Both the position numbers and the translations under genes were made by a program. 64,000 nt of DNA from an uncultured SAR86 cluster bacterium. GTDB taxonomy: Bacteria; Pseudomonadota; Gammaproteobacteria; Magnimaribacterales; D2472. Below, piece by piece: positions 27,864 through 36,942 of the stretch; the first letter of the stretch is position 1, and every line of letters begins with the position of its first letter. Below the pieces are notes generated by a model, which saw nothing but the letters and a program-made list of their open reading frames with translations, had not been told where the DNA came from and did no database searches. The DNA lies in assembly GCA_902591925.1 (NCBI GenBank), contig CACJCN010000002.1, positions 62,001 through 126,000 of the forward strand, in the 5' to 3' direction.

Positions 27864-30101
27864 ATGTTTAGTAAAGAATTAGAACTATCTATAGCTGCGT
27901 TATTTGATAAAGCTCATGAGGCTAATATTCAATATATTACTGTTGAGCACCTCTTATTAATGATAATGAGCGATTTTGATGTTAAAGAATTTTTTAAATC
28001 TAAAGGTATTAGTAATGATTCACTGAAAGATGATTTAAATAATCATTTAAATAAAAATGTTGTATCAAAAATTGACCAACAAAAACCTGTTCAACCAACA
28101 TTAGGTTTTCAAAGAGTTCTTCAAAGAGCTGTATTTCATATCCAATCATCTGGAAAAGGCGTCGTTAAACCTATAAATATTCTAGTTGCTATTTTTTCCG
28201 AAAAAGAATCACATTCTGTCTTTTTACTTAACAAATATAAGTTAAGCAGGCTTGATGTAGTTAGTTATTTATCGCATGGCCCTAAAACTTCATCAGTGAA
28301 AGAAAAATCGATTGATAATAATTCATCAGATGAAAAAGAATTATCTTCTGAGAACGAATTTTTAATCAACCTTAACAATTTAGTATCAAATAATAAAATT
28401 GATAAAATTATTGGTAGAAAAAAAGAAATTGAAAGATTAGTTCAAATACTATCCAGAAGAAATAAAAATAATCCATTATTAGTTGGTGAATCAGGTGTTG
28501 GAAAAACAGCAATTGCAGAGGGTCTGGCATATTTAATTTCAGAAAAAGAAGTACCATCTATAATGGAAAATACGGTTGTTTATTCATTAGATATAGCAGC
28601 TTTAATAGCAGGCACTAAATATAGAGGTGATTTTGAGAAACGCTTAAAACAAGTTTTATCGTTTTTATCTAAACAAGATAATCCAATATTATTTATTGAT
28701 GAAATACATACTATTATAGGAGCGGGATCTGCTTCAGGCGGCTCATTGGATGTATCAAATTTGCTTAAGCCTGCCCTAGGAAAGGGAGAAATTAGATGTA
28801 TTGGCTCAACAACTTTCCAAGAATATAGAGGAATATTTAATCAAAATCAGGCTTTATCTAGAAGATTTCAAAAAATTGATGTAGTTGAACCTAATTTTGA
28901 TGAATGTGAGGAAATTCTTAATGGTATTAAGGATATTTATGAAGAATATCATGACGTTAAATATACTGATGAGGCTATCAAATCATCTATTGAGCTTTCT
29001 TCAAAATATATAAATGATAGATTTTTACCAGACAAAGCAATAGATGTAATTGATGAAACAGGTGCATTATTAAATATCAACAGAAAAAATGATAAAACAA
29101 TTAAAGTCTCAAAAAATGATATTGAAATGACCATATCAAAAATTACTAAAATACCAGAACAAACAATCACAACTAGTGATAAAAAAGATCTTAAGAATTT
29201 AGAAGAGAACTTAAAAAGAGTTATTTTTGGTCAAGATAAAGCAGTTAAAACATTATCCAATGCTATTAAGTTATCTAGGGTAGGTCTTAGAGATGAAAAT
29301 AAGACTATTGGATCATTTTTATTTACAGGTCCAACAGGGGTGGGTAAAACAGAAATATCTAAACAATTATCTGAAATTCTTGGTATTGATCTTATTAGAT
29401 TTGATATGAGCGAATATATGGAGAGACATACTGTTTCACGTTTAATTGGAGCTCCCCCAGGTTATGTTGGGTTTGATCAAGGAGGACTTCTAACCGAAGC
29501 AATTGTTAAATCACCTCACTGTGTTCTCTTGTTAGATGAAATTGAAAAGGCCCATCCAGATATTTTTAATATACTTCTTCAAGTTATGGATGCTGGTCAA
29601 TTGACTGATAATAATGGACGAAAGTCAGATTTTAGAAATGTAATATTGATCATGACAACAAACATCGGTGCTGAACTTTTAAGTAAAAGAAACATTGGTT
29701 TTGCTGAATCATCCAATGAATCAGATGCCATGAATTCGCTTAAAAGATTATTTTCACCCGAGTTTAGAAATAGACTTGATGAAACAATACAATTTAATTA
29801 CTTAGATAAGAGTGTCATTTTATCAATTGTTGATAAGTTTCTCACCAAACTTCAAGCACAACTTGACAAAAGAAATGTTGAAATACAAGTTTCTAAAAAA
29901 GTCATTGAATGGATTGCTGATAATGGATATGACAAAGAGATGGGTGCAAGACCTATGGAAAGGTTTATATCTCAAAATATTAAAAAACCACTTGTAGATA
30001 AACTATTGTTTGGAAATCTAAAAAGTGGCGGATTAATTAAACTAGATATTGAGAAAGGCAACTTAAAATTTAGTGATGCTAAGACAAAGGTAAAAGCTTA
30101 A
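27864..30101 (+). CDS. clpA: ATP-dependent Clp protease ATP-binding subunit ClpA
   Basis: A 745-aa AAA+ unfoldase partner of ClpP. It has the N-domain (residues 1-145, ClpS-binding), a first AAA+ module with Walker A GESGVGKTA and Walker B LFIDEIHTIIGAG, and a second module with GPTGVGKTE, LLDEIEKAH and sensor motif GARPME. The IGL/ClpP-binding loop region includes the usual RxIGFAES-type segment (KRNIGFAES). It follows clpS by 3 bases and converges on infA with a one-base gap, the standard gammaproteobacterial order. Confidence 0.97.
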   Translation: MFSKELELSIAALFDKAHEANIQYITVEHLLLMIMSDFDVKEFFKSKGISNDSLKDDLNNHLNKNVVSKIDQQKPVQPTLGFQRVLQRAVFHIQSSGKGVVKPINILVAIFSEKESHSVFLLNKYKLSRLDVVSYLSHGPKTSSVKEKSIDNNSSDEKELSSENEFLINLNNLVSNNKIDKIIGRKKEIERLVQILSRRNKNNPLLVGESGVGKTAIAEGLAYLISEKEVPSIMENTVVYSLDIAALIAGTKYRGDFEKRLKQVLSFLSKQDNPILFIDEIHTIIGAGSASGGSLDVSNLLKPALGKGEIRCIGSTTFQEYRGIFNQNQALSRRFQKIDVVEPNFDECEEILNGIKDIYEEYHDVKYTDEAIKSSIELSSKYINDRFLPDKAIDVIDETGALLNINRKNDKTIKVSKNDIEMTISKITKIPEQTITTSDKKDLKNLEENLKRVIFGQDKAVKTLSNAIKLSRVGLRDENKTIGSFLFTGPTGVGKTEISKQLSEILGIDLIRFDMSEYMERHTVSRLIGAPPGYVGFDQGGLLTEAIVKSPHCVLLLDEIEKAHPDIFNILLQVMDAGQLTDNNGRKSDFRNVILIMTTNIGAELLSKRNIGFAESSNESDAMNSLKRLFSPEFRNRLDETIQFNYLDKSVILSIVDKFLTKLQAQLDKRNVEIQVSKKVIEWIADNGYDKEMGARPMERFISQNIKKPLVDKLLFGNLKSGGLIKLDIEKGNLKFSDAKTKVKA

Positions 30102-30102
30102 A

Positions 30103-30321
30103 TTACCTACCTCTAAACGTAATTCTCCCAACGGTCAAATCATATGGTGTCATCTCAACTTTTACTTTGTCACCAGTTAGTATTCTAATGTAGTGTTTTC
30201 TCATTTTCCCAGATATATGAGCAGTGATGATGTGACCATTGTCTAGCTTTACTTTGAATTTAGTATTGGGAAGTGTTTCAATAACTTCTCCCTCAAATTC
30301 TAACTGATCTTCTTTTGACAT
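30103..30321 (-). CDS. infA: Translation initiation factor IF-1
   Basis: A 72-aa OB-fold factor that sits in the ribosomal A site during initiation. It reads [20 protein letters not shown], with [21 protein letters not shown] at the end, nearly canonical. No Shine-Dalgarno is present; a TAGAAT hexamer 6 bases upstream points to a leaderless mRNA. It converges on clpA. Confidence 0.97.
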   Translation of the reverse strand: MSKEDQLEFEGEVIETLPNTKFKVKLDNGHIITAHISGKMRKHYIRILTGDKVKVEMTPYDLTVGRITFRGR

Positions 30322-30327
30322 GTTTGT

Positions 30328-30333
30328 ATTCTA
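30328..30333 (-). promoter_or_regulatory. -10 hexamer of infA (leaderless-type)
   Basis: On the minus strand TAGAAT is followed by ACAAAC and the infA ATG. The spacing equals that at gap, grxC, the 453-1220 SDR and the sulfatase. The gene has no ribosome-binding site between hexamer and start. Confidence 0.45.
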
Positions 30334-30364
30334 CACCATAAGAATATCTTGTTATTACTTATCT

Positions 30365-30760
30365 TTATCTATTTTGAAATATAAAAATTAAAGAAATTGA
30401 TTGAATAATACCAATAATAAGGAATACAAATATATTTGCTGGTATACCAAAAGGATTTGGTTCATCTATTCCTTCACCAATTGGAACACCTCCATATAGT
30501 GACATCGTAAATATTGCAGAAAAAAAACCTAACACAATACATAGACTAAGAAGTGCTGGTAATAATGAATAATTACTTATCCATAAAAGGTATAAACCTA
30601 TTCCCGCTATAAATATATTTGTTGATAATCTCCACACTTCATGAACTCTTGAATGAGCGTCCCAGTCAGGATTTAATAAATGTGTGTGTCCAGTATCAAC
30701 AATTAATGGAAGTATTGTTCCTAATAGTAGACAAATTGTAGTTAAATACTTACTTGTCAT
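30365..30760 (-). CDS. Uncharacterised four-helix membrane protein
   Basis: 131 aa with four likely transmembrane helices. Between the first two lies a conserved-looking, His-rich loop, GHTHLLNPDWDAHSRVHEVW, which could bind a metal, haem or quinone. I recognise no named function; the loop recalls uncharacterised DUF-type membrane proteins seen beside catabolic genes. It overlaps the end of the FAH-family hydrolase by 11 bases on the same strand, so the two are co-translated. The hydrolase promoter carries palindrome site A, so this gene would share that control. Confidence 0.7.
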   Translation of the reverse strand: MTSKYLTTICLLLGTILPLIVDTGHTHLLNPDWDAHSRVHEVWRLSTNIFIAGIGLYLLWISNYSLLPALLSLCIVLGFFSAIFTMSLYGGVPIGEGIDEPNPFGIPANIFVFLIIGIIQSISLIFIFQNR

Positions 30761-31655
30761 CTTTAGGCATTCTAGCTTTAAGAAATTCAGGTAAATAGTC
30801 TGTATTTGAATGGTTATTAATTTTTACACATTTGTTTTCTAGTGTACCAATTCCTTCAATGGTTGTTTTTAAGATATCACCATCTTTAAGAAATTTACCC
30901 TGAGTTGCACCAACACCCTCAGGTGTACCTGTAAAAATAACATCACCAGTATTTAAAGTTATAAATTCAGATATGTATGAAATTAAATATGGAATATCAA
31001 ATATTAAATCGTTAGTGAGTGTTTCTTGTCTTAATTCATCATTTACCCAACATTGAAGTTTTAAGGATTCCTTATTATCAAATAAATCTGTTGATACTAA
31101 ATATGGTCCTATTGGCCCGAAAGTATCAAATGATTTACCTAAATTGAATTGTGGTGGTGTTGCGTGAAATTGAACTGGTCTATCTGATATATCTTGGCCA
31201 ACACATAAACCAGCTACATGATCCCATGCATCTTCCTTGCTTATATCTTTTCCACCCTTACCGATAACAAAAACTAGTTCAGCCTCATAATCTACCATAT
31301 CACTTTTCATAAATATGTCTGACTTTGGGCCAGAGATGCATGTTGAATGTTTGGTAAAAATCATAGGGAAGGGAGGTATCTCTAGATTAGATTCCTCCGC
31401 ATGTTTTCTATAATTTAAACCAACAGCAAAAACATTTGTTGGTATTATCGGTGGATCCAGATTTATATCACTTAAATTACCAGAGGGCTCGTAATCATTT
31501 AAATTTATATAAAGTTGGCTTAACTTCTCAGTGTCAGATAGAGCTTTAAGAGAATATGATGAAATGTCACCATTTGAGATGGTATTTACATCATAATATT
31601 TATCATCTTTTATAAATATTGCTCTTCCAGAATTGCTTCCTAATTTATACCCCAT
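30750..31655 (-). CDS. Fumarylacetoacetate hydrolase (FAH)-family protein
   Basis: A 301-aa member of the FAH superfamily (C-C bond hydrolases, hydratases, isomerases and decarboxylases of ring-cleavage products). NVFAVGLNYRKHAEES opens the catalytic domain. DYEAELVFVIGKGGKDI supplies metal-binding acidic residues, and CVGQDISDRPVQFH and GDVIFTGTPEGVGATQGKFL complete the fold. Members include fumarylpyruvate hydrolase and 2-keto-4-pentenoate hydratase-like enzymes; which one this is cannot be told. A GAGAGG Shine-Dalgarno and TATAGT hexamer precede it, with operator-like site A ending 29 bases upstream of the ATG. It is divergent from the TonB receptor. Confidence 0.9.
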   Translation of the reverse strand: MGYKLGSNSGRAIFIKDDKYYDVNTISNGDISSYSLKALSDTEKLSQLYINLNDYEPSGNLSDINLDPPIIPTNVFAVGLNYRKHAEESNLEIPPFPMIFTKHSTCISGPKSDIFMKSDMVDYEAELVFVIGKGGKDISKEDAWDHVAGLCVGQDISDRPVQFHATPPQFNLGKSFDTFGPIGPYLVSTDLFDNKESLKLQCWVNDELRQETLTNDLIFDIPYLISYISEFITLNTGDVIFTGTPEGVGATQGKFLKDGDILKTTIEGIGTLENKCVKINNHSNTDYLPEFLKARMPKDDK

Positions 31656-31684
31656 AAAAAACCTCTCAAAAATGAAACTATATG

Positions 31685-31700
31685 TTAGTCATTTGGATAA
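31685..31700. promoter_or_regulatory. Palindromic operator candidate, site A
   Basis: TTAGTCATTTGGATAA fits the consensus TTAnnCAnnTGnnTAr, an inverted repeat with half-site TTAnnCA. It lies 29 bases upstream of the FAH-family hydrolase ATG, directly behind its putative -10 (TATAGT on the minus strand, plus 31677-31682). Binding by the TetR protein encoded at 37808-38395 is inferred. Confidence 0.6.
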
Positions 31701-31778
31701 AATAATACAACTTCCCGAGAAAAATAGAAGTAATTTATAAGACATCTATATTTGGAAAATATATATAAATTATGTAAA

Positions 31779-31794
31779 CTAACCACATGGATAG
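31779..31794. promoter_or_regulatory. Palindromic operator candidate, site B
   Basis: CTAACCACATGGATAG has perfect CTA/TAG outer and CA/TG inner arms. It lies 33 bases before the TonB receptor ATG and overlaps the -35 region expected for a TATTAT hexamer at 31799-31804. Sites A and B together flank the divergent promoters of the hydrolase and the receptor. Confidence 0.6.
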
Positions 31795-31827
31795 AAATTA
31801 TTATTAGTTTCAATATAGGGGGAATTT

Positions 31828-34212
31828 ATGTATTCATCATTAGTCAAAAAAATATTATTAATTTCAATATTTACATTACCTTTTAGTGTTTTATCTCAAG
31901 ATGGTGGTGGAATCGAAGAAGTTGTAGTTACAGCTGAAAAAAGAGAACAAAATTTGCAAGATGTACCATCTTCAATAACTGCAGTTTCTGACACTGAAAT
32001 GGAAAGAGGTACTTACCAAAATATATTTGATCTTCAAACTTCTGTACCAAGTTTAGTTGTTGGTTCTGCCGGTGCTTCAAGACCTTTCTTATTTATTAGA
32101 GGTGTTGGAAGTCGTAAATTTGATCCAGGTACAGAAGGAGCTGTTGGTGTTTTTGTCGATGAAATTTATAACACAAGATTTACAAACTCTATGATGGATA
32201 TCGTTGACTTAGAGAGGGTTGAGGTTTTAAAAGGTCCTCAAGGAACACTCTATGGAAGAAATACCATTGGTGGTGCTATAGCTCTATACACAAAAAAACC
32301 TACTCAAGAAACTGAAGGAAAAATTAAAATTGGTTTTGGTACTGAAGGATATGGAAAATTAGCTGCCTCATATTCTGGAGGCTTAACTGATTCATTGGTT
32401 GGAAGAGTTACATTATCAACAAAAACTGATGATGGTTTTGCGGAAGAAAAATCATCAGGTAGAAATAATGGTGGTGATGTAGATGCATTTAGACTATCTC
32501 TAATCAAGGAAATGGAAAATGGATCAGAACTATCTTTAATGATACAAGACACCTCATACAGTGCAGATGCTCATTTAGCAGAAGCTCAACTTGAGTGTGG
32601 CCCTACAATTGATCCAAGTGGCTCTCCTAATTTTATGAGCGTAGCCTATTTCAGAGTTGGTGCTGCTGCAAGTCAACTTGCTAATGCTGGAATAATGCCA
32701 AATGACTGTTATTCAACCGGTCATTTATTGCCGTTTTTTCCTGCTGGACCTCTTGCTGGGCAAGTAAATGCTAATGCGCTACCAGCCATTGGCAGTGATT
32801 TAGTTCAAAATTTAATTAGAGCTGATATGGCTGATGGACCAAGAATTATTGATAATGATCATCCAGGCTTTAATGATATTGATTCTACTCTTGTAGCACT
32901 GAAATATATTAATGATATATCTGATAATTTAACATTAACAGCAATGTTATCAACAAATGACGTTGAAAATCAATCGAGTTTAGATTTTGATGCAACTAGC
33001 AGAGCATCCGTTGTTAATTACGTTGAAGAAGAGTCTGATCAAACCACAACTGAATTGAGACTAAACTATACTGGAGACAATTTCTATTGGGTTGGAGGTA
33101 TTTACCTTTTAGATGACAATATTTATAGTAATTATAACTTTACAACTGATATTCAATCTACATTTGGAATAGTTCAATTAATGCAAATGATGGCAGGTAT
33201 GACACCAACACCATCAGACAATATGCAGACATCAAATGCAAATGTAACTTCAGAAGCAATATATTGGCAGGGTACTTATGCATTAACTGACAAATTAAAT
33301 GCAACATTAGGTGTTAGAAAAAGTGACGATGAAAGTGACTACAGAATTGATATAACCACTACATCACCTGGCATACCATTTGTTCAAGTTCCTGGGTCAT
33401 GGTCAGAAGTTTTAACATTCGGATCAACAGACCCTAAATTTGTTTTAGATTATTCCTTTAATGAAAATACTATGGGATACGTTTCTTATTCATCGGGTTA
33501 TAAGAGTGGTGGATTTTCATTTGCTACTTGGTCAGAATCTGAATCAAGGGGTGGTTTTAAAGAAGAAGAACTTGATGCAACAGAAATTGGTATCAAATAT
33601 AAGTCACCTGATAATAGGCTTGTTATGAATGCTGCTTATTACGAATATGACTATAAAGATCAACAGCAGCAGATTATTGTAGTTACCCAATCAGGATCTT
33701 TAGCTGGAAAAACATTTAATGCTGGTCAATCTGAAATGACTGGTTTTGAACTTGAGACAAAATTAGCTATTACAGATAATACACAGTTAGATTTTAACTA
33801 TTACTCTACAGATACCTCATTTAAGTCTTTTGTAATACCAACAGCAGTTCCTCCATTGAATTTTACTGGAAATCAAATGAACTACTCGCCTGAGAAAGCA
33901 TATAATGTTGCCTTTACAGCTATCTCCGATGATGATTCATCAATATTTAGAATGGCATATTCATTCAAAGACGATTTTTTCATGGATCCAAGCAATAGAT
34001 TTTTAAGTATGCAGGAAAAATATGGAGTTGCTAATGTAAGTTATACAAAGTACTTTAATGATGATTTAAGAATGAAAATTTTCTGTACTAACTGTACTGA
34101 TGAAATCTATAAAACTCAGGTTACAACATTTGCTATTCCTTATGGTGGTGGTGGAAGAAACTACTATGCAAATGCAAGAAGAATAGGTGTTGAGATAACT
34201 AAAATGTTTTAA
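31828..34212 (+). CDS. TonB-dependent outer-membrane receptor
   Basis: A 794-aa receptor that imports a substrate across the outer membrane with TonB energy. It has a signal peptide (ILLISIFTLPFSVLS), a TonB box (EEVVVTA, about residues 29-35) and a plug domain (QDVPSSITAVSD; VEVLKGPQGTLYGRNTIGGAIAL). A beta-barrel follows and ends in a terminal Phe (IGVEITKMF), the outer-membrane insertion signal. A strong AGGGGG ribosome-binding site precedes the ATG. It is probably the uptake channel for the substrate of the surrounding catabolic cluster, since its promoter contains palindrome site B. Receptors of this large family in marine bacteria often carry organics rather than siderophores, but specificity is not readable. 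A clear terminator follows. Confidence 0.93.
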   Translation: MYSSLVKKILLISIFTLPFSVLSQDGGGIEEVVVTAEKREQNLQDVPSSITAVSDTEMERGTYQNIFDLQTSVPSLVVGSAGASRPFLFIRGVGSRKFDPGTEGAVGVFVDEIYNTRFTNSMMDIVDLERVEVLKGPQGTLYGRNTIGGAIALYTKKPTQETEGKIKIGFGTEGYGKLAASYSGGLTDSLVGRVTLSTKTDDGFAEEKSSGRNNGGDVDAFRLSLIKEMENGSELSLMIQDTSYSADAHLAEAQLECGPTIDPSGSPNFMSVAYFRVGAAASQLANAGIMPNDCYSTGHLLPFFPAGPLAGQVNANALPAIGSDLVQNLIRADMADGPRIIDNDHPGFNDIDSTLVALKYINDISDNLTLTAMLSTNDVENQSSLDFDATSRASVVNYVEEESDQTTTELRLNYTGDNFYWVGGIYLLDDNIYSNYNFTTDIQSTFGIVQLMQMMAGMTPTPSDNMQTSNANVTSEAIYWQGTYALTDKLNATLGVRKSDDESDYRIDITTTSPGIPFVQVPGSWSEVLTFGSTDPKFVLDYSFNENTMGYVSYSSGYKSGGFSFATWSESESRGGFKEEELDATEIGIKYKSPDNRLVMNAAYYEYDYKDQQQQIIVVTQSGSLAGKTFNAGQSEMTGFELETKLAITDNTQLDFNYYSTDTSFKSFVIPTAVPPLNFTGNQMNYSPEKAYNVAFTAISDDDSSIFRMAYSFKDDFFMDPSNRFLSMQEKYGVANVSYTKYFNDDLRMKIFCTNCTDEIYKTQVTTFAIPYGGGGRNYYANARRIGVEITKMF

Positions 34213-34214
34213 TT

Positions 34215-34239
34215 AAAGCCTCTGTTAAAGAGGCTTTTT
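34215..34239 (+). terminator. Rho-independent terminator after the TonB receptor
   Basis: AAAGCCTCT pairs with AGAGGCTTT (9 bp) around a GTTAA loop, followed by TT and an AT-rich tail. It starts 3 bases after the receptor stop codon. The following GST gene therefore needs its own promoter. Confidence 0.85.
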
Positions 34240-34286
34240 ATATATATTTTAAATATATTTTTAGATATTTTGTTTATTGATTTATT

Positions 34287-34302
34287 TTAATCACATGAAT
34301 AG
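34287..34302. promoter_or_regulatory. Palindromic operator candidate, site C
   Basis: TTAATCACATGAATAG fits TTAnnCAnnTGnnTAr. It ends 12 bases before the GST ATG at 34315. If the GST mRNA is leaderless, with TATTTA at 34303-34308 as the -10, this site fills the spacer between -35 and -10. Confidence 0.55.
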
Positions 34303-34314
34303 TATTTATATATT

Positions 34315-35175
34315 ATGAATAAATATGTTTTATATGGTTACGGGGAGTCTGTAGCATCTAACCAAGTTAGATTGGCCTTATCCGAAAAAAATATAACTTA
34401 TGACTATAATTTAGTTAAGTTGGAGTCGACAGGTGAACATTTACGAGATGATTATAAAAAATTAAATCCAAAGACACTGGTTCCAACATTAACAGTAAAT
34501 GGTAATCCAATATGTGAAAGCTTAGATATAATGAAGTTCATTGATAATGAACATCCTGATCAAGGAAAATCACTTTTTCCTGACGAAAGTGAGACTTTTA
34601 ATGATTTATTAGACTTTTTATTTTTGGATGATTCAAAAGAACTTGGTGCTAGTTTTGGATCTACTGGAGGCGGGATATCAGTTCCTGTTCTGGGTAGGTT
34701 GTTGTGCAAGAGATCATTATTAAGTGTATTCATGGATTATTATAAAAATCATGGTGTCAAAAAAAGAAAGTTTATTTTTTTAATGGTTAGAATATTTAGA
34801 GGGCCGCCACCAGGATTATATGAAAAAATGATGTATTTTTTAGCTAAACACTTAGTCTACACTGAAAATTATTTAAATCATGGTAAGGAATTCATATACG
34901 GTGATAAATATACAGCTGCTGATTGTCTTTTAACAGTTTTACTTCATAGAGTAAATGAAATGCGTTTTTATGATGTTTTTGATGGAAAAATATTACCAAA
35001 TATATCAAAATATTGGTCTATGGTTTCATCTAGACCAAGCTATAAAGAAGCAATTATTGATTATGAAACAGGTGAATGGAAACCTGAATTAGTCGCTTTA
35101 TATGGCGATGGTGCTAATACGTTTAGTGGATTACTAGAAAATAATATTAATAATATTTTAAATAAGGAGAATTAA
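34315..35175 (+). CDS. Glutathione S-transferase family protein
   Basis: A 286-aa GST-fold protein, longer than the usual 200-230 aa. The N-terminal thioredoxin-like domain reads YGYGESVASNQVRLALSEKN, with the cis-Pro motif LVPTLTVNG and the ES motif CESLDIMKFID for glutathione binding. The helical domain includes FIYGDKYTAADCLLTVLLHR. In ring-cleavage pathways GST-type enzymes isomerise maleylpyruvate or maleylacetoacetate, or act on halogenated or epoxide intermediates; either would fit the cluster (inference). It starts a plus-strand operon with the VOC dioxygenase and the nitroreductase; its stop codon overlaps the next start. Confidence 0.85.
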   Translation: MNKYVLYGYGESVASNQVRLALSEKNITYDYNLVKLESTGEHLRDDYKKLNPKTLVPTLTVNGNPICESLDIMKFIDNEHPDQGKSLFPDESETFNDLLDFLFLDDSKELGASFGSTGGGISVPVLGRLLCKRSLLSVFMDYYKNHGVKKRKFIFLMVRIFRGPPPGLYEKMMYFLAKHLVYTENYLNHGKEFIYGDKYTAADCLLTVLLHRVNEMRFYDVFDGKILPNISKYWSMVSSRPSYKEAIIDYETGEWKPELVALYGDGANTFSGLLENNINNILNKEN

Positions 35176-36287
35176 TGATGACAGAACCAGTTTGTAAAGT
35201 AGCAGATATTATATATGTAAGATTTGAGTTGACAGAGTTTGAAGAACAAAAAAAATACCTTCATCATTTTGGAATGATGCTAGCTCATGAAGACGAAAAC
35301 GGTATATTTTTTAGAGGAACAGGAACTTCGCCATACATATATGTTGCTACAAAAGGCGATGAAAATAAATATATAGGAACTGCATATAAGGCTAATGATT
35401 ATTCTGACTTAGAAGCTTTATCAAAAGAGTTTAATGTGGATATTGTTGAAAATACAGAACCTGGTGGTGGTCACAAAGTTACTTTAACAGATCCAGATGG
35501 TATTGAAGTTGAGGTTTGTCATGGTATGAATCAAGCCGAACCAGTTGCTGTAGTATCTAAAGTATTGAATACTGGTCAGTCAAAAGCAAGAGAGAGAAAT
35601 GTTGTACAGAGATTTGGTAATGCAGCAGATGAATGGCAGTTAAAAGGTGATAAATGGGTATATGAGTTATCATCAAAAGTTAAAAGATTAGGCCATACCG
35701 CCATAAATTGCAGAGATCCAAAAGCATCAGTTGATTGGTATGCGAATACAATTGGTTTTCTTATCAGCGATAATTTAGTTGCACCAGATGGAGACAGCAT
35801 GGGTGCATTTATGAGATGTAATCAAGGCGATAAACCTGTAGATCATCATACTCTTAATAATATGGCTTTACCTGGTGATAGTTATCCCGGTCCTTATGGA
35901 CATGCTGGTTATGAAGTATCAGATTCGGTAGACGATCTGATGGCAGGTCACTATCATTTAAAAACTAATGGTGAATATTTTCATGAATGGGGCATAGGAA
36001 GACATCTTTTAGGAAGTCAAATGTATGATTATTGGAGAGACCCTCATGGATTTACCCATGAACACTGGACTGATGGAGATTTAATTGATGCTTCTGTTCC
36101 TGCAAATGATGTAAGTTTATTTGAATTTGGTAAAGCTCAGTATGGACCTCCACCTCCAGCAACTTTTGGTCACTCTATGCCAATTGAAGAAGTTAACAAA
36201 GTTAGAGCTGAAGTCCCGGATCTTTATGAAGGAGTTTTAAAGGACTTAGCAAAAATGCAAAAAGAAATGGAAAATGAAAATGATTGA
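35175..36287 (+). CDS. Extradiol dioxygenase-like VOC protein with intact His-His-Glu triad
   Basis: A 370-aa two-module vicinal-oxygen-chelate protein. The N-terminal module (residues 8-118) lacks ligands, as in type I extradiol dioxygenases. The C-terminal module carries His174 (RLGHTAINCRDP), His243 (YGHAGYEVSD) and Glu296 (DPHGFTHEHW), at the positions of the iron ligands in BphC/HsaC-like enzymes. The length exceeds the usual 290-310 aa owing to an interdomain segment (residues 120-170) and a C-terminal tail. Likely reaction: oxygen-dependent meta-cleavage of a catechol-like compound. A glyoxalase-type isomerase is the alternative. AAGGAG precedes the start (ATG at 35175 or 35178). It sits in an operon with a GST and a nitroreductase. 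Confidence 0.82.
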   Translation: MMTEPVCKVADIIYVRFELTEFEEQKKYLHHFGMMLAHEDENGIFFRGTGTSPYIYVATKGDENKYIGTAYKANDYSDLEALSKEFNVDIVENTEPGGGHKVTLTDPDGIEVEVCHGMNQAEPVAVVSKVLNTGQSKARERNVVQRFGNAADEWQLKGDKWVYELSSKVKRLGHTAINCRDPKASVDWYANTIGFLISDNLVAPDGDSMGAFMRCNQGDKPVDHHTLNNMALPGDSYPGPYGHAGYEVSDSVDDLMAGHYHLKTNGEYFHEWGIGRHLLGSQMYDYWRDPHGFTHEHWTDGDLIDASVPANDVSLFEFGKAQYGPPPPATFGHSMPIEEVNKVRAEVPDLYEGVLKDLAKMQKEMENEND

Positions 36288-36942
36288 GTTTTCAGAAGAG
36301 CAAAAATTAGCTATTTCTAAAGCTCAAGAAACATTCTCAAAAATTAAAGAAGATGCGGATTTATTAAACGATAAACAATTAGATCTTCTTTTTGGTCAAG
36401 CGAGAAGTATGAATGGTTGGAAGGATCAAGATGTCTCTGACAATACATTAAATGATCTTTATGAACTGACTAAAATGGGTCCTACAAGCACTAATTCATG
36501 TCCAGCAAGATTTGTATTTATAAAATCTGATGAGATGAAAGAAAAAATTAAACCAGCTTTATTACCTAATAATGTTGATAAATGTATGACAGCTCCGGTT
36601 ATAACAATAATTGGCTATGATCTAGATTTTTCTGATCATATGGGTAAACTTTTTCCTCATATGGATGTTGCTCCGATGTATAAGGGGAATAGTGATATGA
36701 ATTTTGCAACAGCTTTTAGAAATGGTTCTTTGCAAGGAGCATATTTAATGATTGTGGCTAGAGCTTTTGGTTTGGATTGTGGCCCAATGTCAGGATTTAA
36801 TAATGAGTTAGTTGATGAAGAATTTTTTAGTGGTACAAATATTAAATCAAATTTTTTATGTTGTTTAGGTTATGGAGATCCATCTAAGATATTCTTTAGA
36901 CTACCAAGGTTTGATTTTGATGAAGTTTGTAAGATAGTCTAA
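36274..36942 (+). CDS. Nitroreductase-family oxidoreductase, RutE-like
   Basis: A 222-aa flavoprotein of the malonic semialdehyde reductase/RutE subgroup. LNDLYELTKMGPTSTNSCPARFVFIKS is the FMN-binding segment characteristic of RutE. The gap before APVITIIGYD and the NGSLQGAYLMIVARAFGLDCGPMSGF helix also match. The reaction in this subgroup is NADPH-dependent reduction of malonic semialdehyde to 3-hydroxypropionate; other small aldehydes or enones are possible. It overlaps the VOC gene by 14 bases (start 36274, alternative 36280). It may detoxify a semialdehyde produced by the cluster (inference). Confidence 0.85.
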   Translation: MKMIEFSEEQKLAISKAQETFSKIKEDADLLNDKQLDLLFGQARSMNGWKDQDVSDNTLNDLYELTKMGPTSTNSCPARFVFIKSDEMKEKIKPALLPNNVDKCMTAPVITIIGYDLDFSDHMGKLFPHMDVAPMYKGNSDMNFATAFRNGSLQGAYLMIVARAFGLDCGPMSGFNNELVDEEFFSGTNIKSNFLCCLGYGDPSKIFFRLPRFDFDEVCKIV

